Of a stretch of DNA of 33,939 bases, positions 24,568-32,798 are shown one piece after another. The notes under the pieces are model-generated. The model made no database searches. It saw only the letters and a list, made by a program, of their open reading frames with translations, and was not told where the DNA came from. Every line of letters starts with the position of its first letter. Within the stretch, counting starts at the first letter, position 1. Both the position numbers and the translations under genes were made by a program. This stretch comes from Myxococcales bacterium (lineage in GTDB: Bacteria > Myxococcota_A > Polyangia > Polyangiales > JAFGIB01), in contig JAPPOR010000688.1 of NCBI GenBank assembly GCA_028817905.1, positions 1-33,939 on the forward strand, in the 5' to 3' direction.

Positions 24568-25613
24568 GACTCGCGCCGATGGGCCTGTCTCCCATGCGCT
24601 GCTCGCCAGGTGCTGTGACGTTCCTTTCGTGCGTGCTGCTGGTTTGCGCGAGACTCTCCGGGGCCTCTGCCCAGCCGGTGCCAGACGCGGCCCCAGAGGA
24701 TTCCCGTGACCTGGCGCTGATCGAAACCGAGACCCGCGGTGTCGATCCGGTGGTGGGGCGCTTTTTCAATCAGCGTATCAAACGCTTTGCTGCCGCCCTT
24801 GGGTACCGCGTCCGAGCGCCGCAGGACGCCCGGGAGGCGATGACGCGCTTCGGGTTGGGGTATCCGCCGTCGCCATCTGAGCTTTGGACATTGATGCACG
24901 CTCTGTCGGCAAAACGGGTCGTGTTTGCGACCGTTTGGATTTCAGGGGGGCAATACGCATTTCGGCTCCAGGTCGGCAGCGCTGATGGCGCGGGCCCATA
25001 CTTCAGTGAGGCGACAGTCACTCCCGCTGACCTGCTATCGCGTCTTGAGGAGACGTTGACCGAAGTACTGCCACCACCGGGGATGCGCTTTGAGGTTCCT
25101 GGTGCCAGTGCCGCGCTAGCGCAGGATGCCGCGGAAGGTGCGCTCTACTTTGACACGGCGGGGCCGCCGCCAGTGCCCGTCCCGAGGCATCGGCCATGGC
25201 GACTGGCCATGCACGGCGACACTGCGTTCGGCTTTTCGTCCGATGGATTCCGCAATCACACGCTAGGGGCTCGCCTGGACTACCGCTTTGACCGGGAACT
25301 GGCCCTTGGCGCCTACGTTGGCTATGCGAACCTTGCGGGCCGTGATGGACGGGTTGCCAGCCTTTTGGCCTATCTCCAGTTCGAAGATCGCGTTCCCATC
25401 AATCGGCGCGGCACGCTTCATGTGCCGCTGCGTTTGGGTCTCGGGTACCTTGCCAAGAACGGGCCGGTCATGCGTCTGGCGGCTGGGTTCGGGTTTAACA
25501 TGGGGGACCAAGCGGAGGCCACGTTGGAACTGTTGGCGCCCACGTTTTGGCTGACTCAGGAAACGTTGCTGTTCTCTCTCGACCTGGGCGTTGAGGTCGG
25601 CTTCAAGCTCTGA
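24555..25613 (+). CDS. Outer membrane beta-barrel-like protein, unknown function
   Basis: 352 residues from this ATG. The N-terminus has a signal peptide (AVTFLSCVLLVCARLSGASA, cut near AQPVPD). A soluble region of about 190 residues follows (RFFNQRIKRFAAALGYRVRA and AKRVVFATVWISGGQYAFRL). It resembles domains that compute a per-gene sum in other Myxococcota outer membrane proteins, but I recognise no family. The last 150 residues alternate polar and hydrophobic positions with short turns (WRLAMHGDTAFGFSSDGFRN, LGARLDYRFDRELALGAYVG, and the final LDLGVEVGFKL), typical of an eight-stranded barrel. ATG 24555 lies inside repeat copy A, so ATG 24579 or 24594 may be the true start; all three keep the signal. 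The stop overlaps the convergent tag gene by 11 bases. Confidence 0.8.
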   Translation: MNQARLAPMGLSPMRCSPGAVTFLSCVLLVCARLSGASAQPVPDAAPEDSRDLALIETETRGVDPVVGRFFNQRIKRFAAALGYRVRAPQDAREAMTRFGLGYPPSPSELWTLMHALSAKRVVFATVWISGGQYAFRLQVGSADGAGPYFSEATVTPADLLSRLEETLTEVLPPPGMRFEVPGASAALAQDAAEGALYFDTAGPPPVPVPRHRPWRLAMHGDTAFGFSSDGFRNHTLGARLDYRFDRELALGAYVGYANLAGRDGRVASLLAYLQFEDRVPINRRGTLHVPLRLGLGYLAKNGPVMRLAAGFGFNMGDQAEATLELLAPTFWLTQETLLFSLDLGVEVGFKL

Positions 25614-26229
25614 GCCGCTCGGCGAGCGGTCGGATGACGCAACCTTCCAGGTGATCGTTGACGAGTCCCATGGCCTGCATGAACGCATAGCAGGTCGTCG
25701 GACCTACGAATGCAAAGCCGTGTTGCTTGAGGTCTTTGCTCAGCCTGCTCGAAGTGGCCGTTTTGGGCATCGCAAGCAGCGCTGCATGGGTTAGGCGTTT
25801 GGGTCGCTCCTTGGCCTCGGGCACGAAACGCCAAAAGTACTCGCTGAGGCTGCCATGCTGTTCGACCAGTACGATGGCGCGCCGGGCGTTGTTGACCGTG
25901 GCCTCGATCTTGCCCCGGTGGCGTACGATGCCCGGATCTGCCAAGAGCTGCTTGATCCTTCGTTGATCGAAACGTGCCACCTTTTCATAGTCGAAACCGG
26001 CAAACGCCCTACGGAAGTTTTCGCGCTTGCGGAGGATTGTGAGCCAGCTCAGCCCTGCCTGGAAACCTTCCAGGCAAATCTTCTCGAATAGGCGGTGGTC
26101 GTCGCGCACCGGGAAGCCCCACTCGCTGTCATGATAGTGCTCGTAGTCGCTGGGCTCCGCTCCCCAGAAACAGCGCGGGCGCCCGTCGCTTCCCAGCTTG
26201 ATGCCTGCCTTGAGCCGGCTACTCGGCAC
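25603..26229 (-). CDS. tag: DNA-3-methyladenine glycosylase I
   Basis: 208-residue base-excision repair enzyme that removes 3-methyladenine from alkylated DNA. The family zinc site is complete: C20 in PRCFWGAE, H33 in HYHDSEWGFP, and H193 and C197 in GLVNDHLEGCVIRP. The helix-hairpin region FEKICLEGFQAGLSWLTILR (about 49-68) and AFVGPTTCYAFMQAMGLVND are diagnostic. Length and motif order match the E. coli Tag family. The start ATG lies 11 bases inside the end of the M1 aminopeptidase gene, so the two are on one transcript although the functions are unrelated. The end overlaps the convergent beta-barrel gene. Confidence 0.96.
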   Translation of the reverse strand: MPSSRLKAGIKLGSDGRPRCFWGAEPSDYEHYHDSEWGFPVRDDHRLFEKICLEGFQAGLSWLTILRKRENFRRAFAGFDYEKVARFDQRRIKQLLADPGIVRHRGKIEATVNNARRAIVLVEQHGSLSEYFWRFVPEAKERPKRLTHAALLAMPKTATSSRLSKDLKQHGFAFVGPTTCYAFMQAMGLVNDHLEGCVIRPLAERLRA

Positions 26230-28945
26230 TTCTTAGCCTATCGAGCAGTGATTCTTTTTCGGTCTGCAGGAATTTCACGCGCGCGTCGCACAGCGCGAGT
26301 GTCTCAAGCGTTTGGTCCAGATGGCGTGGCCCCCCGTCCATGGCCTCGATCCTGCCCGAAAAGAGATCCCGTACCCGTTTACCGTAGGCCTTGCTGCAGA
26401 ACGGATCTGCCAGATGGGTCAAATGGGCCATCCCGCGAGAGGAGAGGCGCTGCGCGATGGCATCGAAGTGCGCCACGAACCAGTTCCAGGCTGCGCTCCG
26501 GGTCCGATGGTCGCCTACCTGACTACGAAGGGGGATCGTGACTTCGTTCACGCGCAGGTTCTCATCAAGTACCAGCGCAAGGGCTCGCTCACTGCGACCA
26601 TCGCGCACCGACGAGAGCCCTGAAAGGAGGACGTAGCGGATGCTTGCATCGTCGCTGGCAACAAAGTGTCGGTAGGCGCGATCGAACAGCGCCTCGTCGC
26701 CTTCCTCCAGCGCGACCCTGACGGCGAGCTGGGTCAGGTCTTCATCGACGGCGTCTGGGTGCAACTCTTCGTCATTGCCCAGGTACGCCCCGCCGAGCTC
26801 CGCGAGTCGCTTGCGCACGAGGGGGTCTCTGCCGGTGTTCGCCAGGAAACCCAGGACACGGCTTCGCAGTAGTTTGGTCTCGCCGCTATCGTCGTCCAGC
26901 GCTTTGAAGCCCAAGCGCTGATGCCAAGGCGTATACAGTTTGCGCGCGTAGGCCTCGAGCGTTGCCTTTTCTCCGCCCACCAGGATGTATTCATGCACGA
27001 AGCTCAGCAGCGGCATGGGTGCAGCGACCACTGGACGTGCCTTGCCACGGGCCAGTCTCGATAGCGCAGGAAGTGTGTCTGCGACCCCCATCGTGCCGGC
27101 CTCAAGACCCGCCCTGACTGCGCGGGCCAGCGACATGCGCTCCTGGGTCGATAGGGCTTCAAAGCCTTCTGTCACGAGCGTGGCTAGCTCCCTCGGGGGA
27201 AGCGACCATAGGTAGTAGCCGGCCGCGTCCGCGTTGGGCATCACCCAGGTAGGGCATCCGGACGGAAACGGTAGCTCGCCCGTGGGTTCTGTTAGGAGCG
27301 TGCAAAGGCTCCCGTCGCCCCCGCTTTTGTTGCCGTAGTGAACGCAGACCGGGACCTGCCAGCGTCTGGAACGGGAGCCGCGCGAGCCGATTGGTAGGAA
27401 GCGTTCCTGGGACAACGTCAGCTTCGCCGCCGTGTTGGTGCAGTGCATCTGGGCGCGTATGATCGGAACCCCAGCCTGCTCCAGAAACGTATTGAACGGT
27501 GTGGTCAGGTCTTTGCCACTGACGTCGGACAGCGTCTGCAGCAGATCCGTCGCAGTCGCGCTTCCGAAGGGACGGGCCCTCAGGTATTTGCCGATGCCTT
27601 CCCGAAATCGCTCAGCGCCCACATATCGCTCGAACATCGCTAGCACGCCGCCGCCCTTGTCATACGTGATCGAGTCGAACGCGCTGCTGATGTCATGGGT
27701 GGTCTTGATCGGCTGGCGAATCATACGCGCTGATACAAGGCTGTCTTCCTGCATTGCATGATGTACCGATCCGAGCAGGTCTAGGCCGGCATTGTGTTCA
27801 GGCCAAACCTGCTGGACCACTCGGTGTCCCATCCACGTGGCAAAGGCCTCGTTGAGCCATATGTCGTCCCACCAGGGCATCGTTACCAAATTGCCGAACC
27901 ACTGGTGGGCCAGCTCATGGGCCATCACGTATGCGAACGAACGTTCCTGTCCGCGCGTGGCCTGCTCTTCGTCCACTAGCAGTAGCCACTCACGGAAGGT
28001 GATCGCGCCCGCGTTCTCCATGGCCCCGGCGGCGAAGTCGGGTACGGCGATCACATCCAATTTGTCGTAGGGATAGGGGATTCCGAAATAGCGCTCCAGC
28101 GCCTCGAGTAGTGTGGGGGTGCGTTGTAGCGCGTAGGCAAGGTGTTTTCCTTTGCCGCGTGCCGCGATGCCTCGCAGCGGGATCGGTCTCGGGCGGATCT
28201 CGGTGGGTGGCAGGTCCGGCGCTTCCACCACGTCCAGCGGTCCGACTGCCAGCGCGATCAAGTAAGTGGGAAGTGGCTGGGTCCGCTTGAAGCGAATCCG
28301 CTCGAACTTGTCATCGATGGGTTGTCGTTCCTGCTCCGGGCCATTGGTGACTGCGACCTGGCCCTTGCGAACCGTTATCCAGACATCGAAGGGGGTCTTG
28401 AAGACCGGCTCGTCGAAACTCGGGAACGCCGCCCGCGCCGCGTAGGGTTCGAACTGGGTGAACGCGTAGTGGTTGCCCCCTTCGTCGACGCGGTACAGTC
28501 CGTTGAGTTTGCGATCAAACTGCGCCTCGTAGTCGAATGCGAGAACGGCCCTGCCAATCGGAAGCTCAACCGGTAGGTCCAACGCCGCGAGCCCCTGCGC
28601 GTTGACCTGGGAGAATTCACCGACGATCGTTTGACCGCCGACTGCGACGGTGGCGGACTTTATCGTCAGGTTGAGCCCGTGCAGCCAGATTCGCCTTGTC
28701 TGCTCCTTGACCTCCGCCACGATCTGCGTGCGGCCGCTGAACGTGGCGCGTTCTGGCAGGATGGTAAACTCGAGGGTGTATGCGAGCGGGACGACCGATC
28801 GCGGGAGCTGCCCCACCGGTGTCTGGCCTGCGTTCGACGCTCCGGCTCCCTCCTCGGCGTGTCCCGTGCTCGGCCGCTCGGGTGCAGGGACATGGGTGCA
28901 GCCTACCACCAGGCCGACCACGACGCTCGACAGTGCTCTGAACAC
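26219..28945 (-). CDS. M1 family aminopeptidase lipoprotein
   Basis: 908-residue zinc metallopeptidase that removes N-terminal residues from peptides. GTG 28945 is the start, with GAGG six bases ahead. The signal peptide ends in VVGC (Cys16), so it is probably a lipoprotein, unlike cytoplasmic PepN. The N-terminal beta domain (about 45-240) is followed by the GAMEN exopeptidase motif (307-311), the zinc motif HELAH (343-347) and the third ligand E366 in WLNEAFATW. The catalytic Glu is E344. The C-terminal part (about 560-900) is helical and ERAP1-like. Everything needed for activity is present. Its role may be nutrient peptide processing at the cell surface. It overlaps tag by 11 bases. No transporter gene is nearby. 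Confidence 0.95.
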   Translation of the reverse strand: MFRALSSVVVGLVVGCTHVPAPERPSTGHAEEGAGASNAGQTPVGQLPRSVVPLAYTLEFTILPERATFSGRTQIVAEVKEQTRRIWLHGLNLTIKSATVAVGGQTIVGEFSQVNAQGLAALDLPVELPIGRAVLAFDYEAQFDRKLNGLYRVDEGGNHYAFTQFEPYAARAAFPSFDEPVFKTPFDVWITVRKGQVAVTNGPEQERQPIDDKFERIRFKRTQPLPTYLIALAVGPLDVVEAPDLPPTEIRPRPIPLRGIAARGKGKHLAYALQRTPTLLEALERYFGIPYPYDKLDVIAVPDFAAGAMENAGAITFREWLLLVDEEQATRGQERSFAYVMAHELAHQWFGNLVTMPWWDDIWLNEAFATWMGHRVVQQVWPEHNAGLDLLGSVHHAMQEDSLVSARMIRQPIKTTHDISSAFDSITYDKGGGVLAMFERYVGAERFREGIGKYLRARPFGSATATDLLQTLSDVSGKDLTTPFNTFLEQAGVPIIRAQMHCTNTAAKLTLSQERFLPIGSRGSRSRRWQVPVCVHYGNKSGGDGSLCTLLTEPTGELPFPSGCPTWVMPNADAAGYYLWSLPPRELATLVTEGFEALSTQERMSLARAVRAGLEAGTMGVADTLPALSRLARGKARPVVAAPMPLLSFVHEYILVGGEKATLEAYARKLYTPWHQRLGFKALDDDSGETKLLRSRVLGFLANTGRDPLVRKRLAELGGAYLGNDEELHPDAVDEDLTQLAVRVALEEGDEALFDRAYRHFVASDDASIRYVLLSGLSSVRDGRSERALALVLDENLRVNEVTIPLRSQVGDHRTRSAAWNWFVAHFDAIAQRLSSRGMAHLTHLADPFCSKAYGKRVRDLFSGRIEAMDGGPRHLDQTLETLALCDARVKFLQTEKESLLDRLRSAE

Positions 28946-29387
28946 GGATGACCTCGTTTCGCTGCAGGCCGCATCATAGGCACCGCGGCTGCCAGCGCAA
29001 TGGGCCGCGGTTGTCGGTGTGGGGTGGTGGTGACCACATCCCAGTGGGGTGGCCGGGATGCTGCTTGACTTCGGCCTGCAGCCGGAACAATCTAGTCGGG
29101 TCTACCGCTGGAAGGAGGTCCTGATGCATGAGCAAGTCACCCATTGTCGCGTCGGGACCCGTGCGCCATTCGGCCTGCAACGAGGCTGAGATCGCCCCTC
29201 GCTGATTGGCGAGCCGCCGATTGCCTTCCGTTGGCGAGTCATCTCGCTGGCTGACGGGGCAATCCGGTGAGGGCTTGCTGCTACGCACCTGGTTCCGACG
29301 CCCATCCACCGTGGGAGCGCGCCATGCCTGCACACGTCTGCATGCGCCTGCTGCCTATCTGCACTTTGGACTGGATTTGGAGCCGAA
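28946..29387. other. Gene-poor interval between M1 aminopeptidase and rsgA
   Basis: 442 bases between divergent genes, without a convincing gene. It holds a perfect AAGGAGGT at 29112-29119 with a short frame after it (entered separately). An inverted pair, ACCGCGG/CCGCGGT, lies at about 28980-29012 with a 16-base loop and no T-tract. Frames are open on the minus strand (28974-29333) but with unremarkable, Arg/Pro-rich products. Promoters for both flanking genes must lie here; no clear -35/-10 pair was found. Confidence 0.5.
29124..29189 (+). CDS. Possible 21-residue peptide with a perfect ribosome site
   Basis: Frame MHEQVTHCRVGTRAPFGLQR plus Gly, then TGA. AAGGAGGT ends four bases before the ATG, a full match to the anti-Shine-Dalgarno sequence. 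It lies about 200 bases ahead of rsgA on the same strand. Content is unremarkable, so this may be chance, or a leader peptide for rsgA. Confidence 0.25.
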   Translation: MHEQVTHCRVGTRAPFGLQRG

Positions 29388-30473
29388 ATGAAACTCGAAG
29401 ACCTGGGCTGGGCGGAGCCCTTTGTATCCGCTCTCGCTGAACTACCGATCGCTTCACCAACGCCTGGGCGCGTCACATCTGCCCATCGCAACCACTACAC
29501 ACTCCTGACGGTTCGGGCGGGCCAGCCCGTGGACATCTTGGTGCGGCTCGGGGGCAGGCTCCGCCACCTGGTCGACGATGCTTTCGACCTGCCGACCGTT
29601 GGCGATTGGGTGGCGGCCCGGATACCGGACGACGGCGAAGGCGTGATCGAGGCGGTGCTGCCACGTCGCAGTGCGCTTGTGCGCAGCCGTCCTGCTGGAG
29701 GCGGGCAGCCGCAACTGATCGCGGCCAACCTCGACTCGGTTTTCGTGGTCTGCTCCCTCAACGAGGACTTCAGCCCGCGGCGACTCGAGCGCTATCTGAG
29801 CCTTGTTTGGGAAAGTGGCGCCCGGCCCGTGATACTGCTGAGCAAGCTCGACCTCTGTCGAGACCTTCCCCATCATCTAGACCGTACCCGAGAGGTGGCG
29901 GTGGGGGTCCCGGTCCATGCCCTGAGCAGCTTGACGGCTGAAGGGGTGGACGAGCTCACGCCGTATCTCGCACCGGGCCAAGCGGTAGCACTTGTGGGGT
30001 CATCGGGTGTTGGCAAGTCCACGCTTGTCAACGCGTTGCTTGGCGACAAACGTGTGGAGACCGGCGCCATCCGCACGTCCGACGGGCGCGGTCGCCACAC
30101 GACTTCTCGACGCGAGCTACATGTGCTGCCGTCGGGAGCGCTCCTGATCGACACGCCCGGTATGCGCGAGGTGGGGCTCTGGAGTGACAGTGACCAGGGG
30201 TTGCGTTCGGCCTTTGATGATGTCCAAGCGCTCGCCGACGCTTGCCGTTTTCACGACTGCGGTCATCAGGGCGAGCCCGGCTGCGAAATCGCAGCCGCGG
30301 TCGAGCGCGGTCAGCTGACGGAAGCCCGCTTTCGGAGCTTTCAGAAACTGCAGCGCGAGCTTGCGTTCCTTCACCGCCAGCAGGACGATCGCGCCCGTCG
30401 CGAACACGATCAGCGCATGAAGCGAGTCTGGAAGGTCCGTTCGCGGGCCTTTCGCCAGAACCCGAAGCGTTAG
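29388..30473 (+). CDS. rsgA: Ribosome small subunit-dependent GTPase A
   Basis: 361-residue circularly permuted GTPase that helps mature the 30S subunit late in assembly. An OB-fold N-terminal domain covers about 25-100. The G motifs occur in permuted order: LSKLDLC (G4, about 152), then GSSGVGKST (G1, from about 204), RGRHTTSRRE (G2) and DTPGMREVGLW (G3). The C-terminal zinc finger has C286, C291, H293 and C299 (CRFHDCGHQGEPGC). All features of an active enzyme are present. The tail is long and basic. The start ATG has GGAG six bases ahead. A strong hairpin begins on the stop codon. Confidence 0.97.
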   Translation: MKLEDLGWAEPFVSALAELPIASPTPGRVTSAHRNHYTLLTVRAGQPVDILVRLGGRLRHLVDDAFDLPTVGDWVAARIPDDGEGVIEAVLPRRSALVRSRPAGGGQPQLIAANLDSVFVVCSLNEDFSPRRLERYLSLVWESGARPVILLSKLDLCRDLPHHLDRTREVAVGVPVHALSSLTAEGVDELTPYLAPGQAVALVGSSGVGKSTLVNALLGDKRVETGAIRTSDGRGRHTTSRRELHVLPSGALLIDTPGMREVGLWSDSDQGLRSAFDDVQALADACRFHDCGHQGEPGCEIAAAVERGQLTEARFRSFQKLQRELAFLHRQQDDRARREHDQRMKRVWKVRSRAFRQNPKR

Positions 30474-30497
30474 AAATGCCGCGAAAGCGGCATTTCT
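30472..30497. terminator. Hairpin terminator overlapping the rsgA stop codon
   Basis: AGAAATGCCGC, GAAA loop, GCGGCATTTCT: a perfect 11-base-pair stem with a GNRA tetraloop, starting at the second base of the rsgA TAG. It is near symmetrical, so it could act on both strands. The 3' side ends TTTCT and lacks a long T-run, so the call is intrinsic terminator or mRNA 3' protector. Confidence 0.7.
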
Positions 30498-30511
30498 GAG
30501 TGCGAACTAGC

Positions 30512-30602
30512 TAGCCGGGATTCATGAACTAGCATCGCCTTGCTGGCTCCTTGACTTCACACGAGCTTTCGGCGCCGTACCATTCTCGCGAGGAAATCTC
30601 TA
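30512..30602 (-). repeat. Intergenic structured repeat, copy C (divergent)
   Basis: 91 bases on the minus strand, more diverged than copies A and B but collinear. It begins TAGAGATTTCC at the stop codon of the preceding gene, contains CGCCGAAAGCTCGTGTGAAG and ends AGTTCATGAATCCCGGCTA. Where A and B have TGCGC/GCGCA and TGCG/CGCA stems, C has AGCA-AGGCGA-TGCT, so pairing is kept with different bases. Between rsgA and the unknown gene, tail to tail. Confidence 0.72.
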
Positions 30603-31946
30603 ACAACCGCAGCCGTGGAACTCGCGGGACCAGGATGCGAGGCGTTCCTCACCTCTGATCACGGACACGTCGCCGAAGGCGCCCTCCTCGATGAGGTAGT
30701 CGAGCTCAGTACCGTCTCCACCGAGCACGAGCAGCACGCGGTCAGGCACGGCCCGGCTGGACACGGTAATCGCCTCTGGGCGGCCAGCGCCTTCGGCGGG
30801 CACCCGAAAGACCGCCCACATGCCCCAGTCTGGGCCGCCGCATGGAATCCAAGGAATGGTCACCGAAACGAGAGCACTCTGTTCTCCGTCAAAGGAGAAT
30901 GCCTGCACCACCACCTCCCGTTCTTGCTCGTCCCAGCGAGGCGCGCCGGGCAACCTATCGGTGTCTGCATGCCCCATCACATGTGCGTACTCGGCTTGCG
31001 TCTCCAGGTAGGCTGGCAGGGAGCGAAATGCATGCAGGACCTCGGCGCGTCGCGGGACAGCCGTCAAGGGGCGCGCGATCCGTGCGGGTGTCCGGGACGC
31101 TTGCCGAACATAGAGCGGCTCACCGAGGCACGCTCGCCGGTCGTCGAACCGCAGCCTCGCGGTGACAGTTCGTGTCGTGGCTGCTTCCCAAATGGCCGCG
31201 GCCCGGGCGGCTCCGCGCAGCGGGTGCAGTTGCTCTTCCGGGTCCTCCGAGTGGCCATTCCAGCGCAGTTCCTCTTCGTAATCCGGGACCAGGTCCACGC
31301 GATAGTGAAAGGAACGGACGGTGGCGTCGCAGCGTGCTCCTTGATCGGTCACCACCTCTACTCTTCGAGCGCGCCAGGGGTGTGCGTAGGGCGGGAGATC
31401 GTGGTTCGAGATCGCAGCGTGCACGATATGATCATTGCGATCGAACAGCCGCGGCCGGGCGTGAAGCAGGTCGCTGTCTTCCGTGACACCGACAACGGCG
31501 TGCGCACCGCCACCACGGGCCATCAGAGCGAAGCCTGTCGTCCAGCCCCCGTGGGCGGGCGTGGCCGGCGGTTTGGTGGCTTGCTGACGGCTCGCTGCGA
31601 TATCGGCCACCTTCTCGTGTCCCGTTTCTGCCACCGGCACGGTTTGCACCGGGGGCTCCACCGTGCGCCCGCCAGATCGAGCACTCCCAGTCGCTTGAGT
31701 GGACGAAGCTCCCTGGCTCGGCGGCCTTGAACGGCTACCCTGACCGGCTGGCGTGGCCTGTTCTACCTGCTCGGTGTGGGTGGAGCCGCCGTCATCGCGT
31801 CCGCCGTCATCGCGTCCACCTGAAACGCCCAACGGGAGGCTGCACGCGCACATCACGCTCAAACAAACCGCTCGCTCGATGGCCTTTCGGGCGAGATGAA
31901 GGCGCGCTCCAAGCCGGGTGAAAGCCGCGCTTCGGGGCGACTTCAT
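30600..31946 (-). CDS. Unknown exported protein, probable lipoprotein
   Basis: 448 residues from ATG 31946; the frame is open to 32123 but only this start gives a signal (IERAVCLSVMCACSLPLGVS, lipobox-like CAC). A low-complexity linker follows (GGRDDGGRDDGG, then Pro/Thr/Ser-rich to about residue 130). After it is a folded region with no family I recognise (FALMARGGGAHAVVGVTEDS, WRARRVEVVTDQGARCDATV, WIPCGGPDWGMWAVFRVPAE). Repeated beta-strand segments suggest a beta-sandwich. The C-terminus is FHGCGC, and its cysteines may pair. The stop codon TAG is the first element of repeat copy C. Probably surface or periplasmic; role unknown. Confidence 0.7.
   Translation of the reverse strand: MKSPRSAAFTRLGARLHLARKAIERAVCLSVMCACSLPLGVSGGRDDGGRDDGGSTHTEQVEQATPAGQGSRSRPPSQGASSTQATGSARSGGRTVEPPVQTVPVAETGHEKVADIAASRQQATKPPATPAHGGWTTGFALMARGGGAHAVVGVTEDSDLLHARPRLFDRNDHIVHAAISNHDLPPYAHPWRARRVEVVTDQGARCDATVRSFHYRVDLVPDYEEELRWNGHSEDPEEQLHPLRGAARAAAIWEAATTRTVTARLRFDDRRACLGEPLYVRQASRTPARIARPLTAVPRRAEVLHAFRSLPAYLETQAEYAHVMGHADTDRLPGAPRWDEQEREVVVQAFSFDGEQSALVSVTIPWIPCGGPDWGMWAVFRVPAEGAGRPEAITVSSRAVPDRVLLVLGGDGTELDYLIEEGAFGDVSVIRGEERLASWSREFHGCGC
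31786..31815 (-). repeat. Two perfect 15-base tandem repeats in a linker
   Basis: The plus-strand unit CCGCCGTCATCGCGT occurs twice in a row without mismatch. It codes GGRDD units just after the signal peptide of the unknown protein at 30600-31946. Confidence 0.93.
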
Positions 31947-32119
31947 CGCGCTGGAGGTACGGATACGGGGACTTGCGATGCTGATCATGCACGACGTCTG
32001 AGCAATGGTCGTGCCACGCTCAACGCCGTCGTCCAAGTGGTTGCCAGCGCAGGGTATTTTGCCCAGGGCGACGGGCCCCGCCCGCGCCTTCCCGACAGGG
32101 ATCAAAGACGCAATTCGTA

Positions 32120-32131
32120 GCATCGCGATGC
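32120..32131. other. Perfect 12-base palindrome
   Basis: GCATCGCGATGC is a perfect palindrome between the FxsA gene and the unknown gene's start (about 170 bases upstream of the latter). It may be an operator, but there is no second copy in the window that I could find. Confidence 0.3.
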
Positions 32132-32221
32132 GAAATCAATTGCGGCCGCCCCTTCCAGGTCGCGGAATCTTCTTCGGGGCAACGCGCCCCCGCCCCGGCC
32201 CAGCAAGTCGCGGGCTTGGCG

Positions 32222-32788
32222 CTACTTGTCGACGACGGTGGCTTCGACGTCGATGACCTCCCGATACTCGGGTACGCCGTCGGGTCTGCGCCGGTAGTGG
32301 CCTTCGTTTGCTGCTCGCCTGTCGATGACTTCCGGGGCTGCGCTGACCCCTGCGCTGACCCCTGCGCTGACCCCTGCGCTGACCCCTGCGCTGACCCAGG
32401 TGTTCCGAACCACGTGGACCTGTCCACGCGCGATGGCGGTCTCCAGGCGCCGCGTGATCAATCGGGCGATCAGACGGCGTGATGTTGGCACGAGTAGCGA
32501 CAGGCCCAGGGCGTCGGTCATGACCCCAGGGGTCACAAGCAGCACGCCCCCAACCAGAACAAGCAGGCCGCTGATCACCCCGTCCTCCGGCACGCGCCCC
32601 GCCGCCAGCGCCGTTTGCCACTGGCCAAACACCCGTAAACCTTCAGCTTTGGCGAGCATTGCGCCGACCGCGCCGGTCGTCAGTACGAGAGCAATGGTCG
32701 CGACTAGCCCGAGCCACTCCGACATCCGGAAGAGCAGAAAGAACTCGAACAGCGGCACGGCCGTGAACAGCAGGAGCAACTTGCCCAT
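32222..32788 (-). CDS. fxsA: FxsA family membrane protein
   Basis: 188-residue inner membrane protein of the FxsA family. E. coli FxsA, when overproduced, relieves F plasmid exclusion of phage T7; its normal role is not known. Three hydrophobic segments are seen: LLLLFTAVPLFEFFLLFRM (about 4-22), LGLVATIALVLTTGAVGAML, and GVISGLLVLVGGVLLVTPGV. The family motif LVTPGVMTDALGLSLLVP follows, then a basic cytoplasmic tail. The tail carries five VSAG units encoded by a 12-base tandem repeat and ends YREVIDVEATVVDK. The start ATG is the only one that begins the first hydrophobic segment. Repeat copy B starts just ahead. Confidence 0.93.
   Translation of the reverse strand: MGKLLLLFTAVPLFEFFLLFRMSEWLGLVATIALVLTTGAVGAMLAKAEGLRVFGQWQTALAAGRVPEDGVISGLLVLVGGVLLVTPGVMTDALGLSLLVPTSRRLIARLITRRLETAIARGQVHVVRNTWVSAGVSAGVSAGVSAGVSAAPEVIDRRAANEGHYRRRPDGVPEYREVIDVEATVVDK
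32339..32397 (-). repeat. 12-base tandem repeat in the fxsA tail
   Basis: The plus-strand unit TGCGCTGACCCC is repeated four full times plus 11 of 12 bases of a fifth, without mismatch. It codes the VSAG repeat of the cytoplasmic tail. The absence of any silent differences suggests recent expansion. Confidence 0.95.
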
Positions 32789-32798
32789 GCGGTCAGCT

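Noticed and set aside
28974-29333. 119-codon minus-strand frame in the intergenic gap
   Set aside because: No ribosome site, Arg/Pro-rich product, no family recognised.
32521-32535. TGACCCCAGGGGTCA inverted repeat as operator
   Set aside because: It lies within the conserved VTPGV motif of fxsA, so coding constraint explains it.
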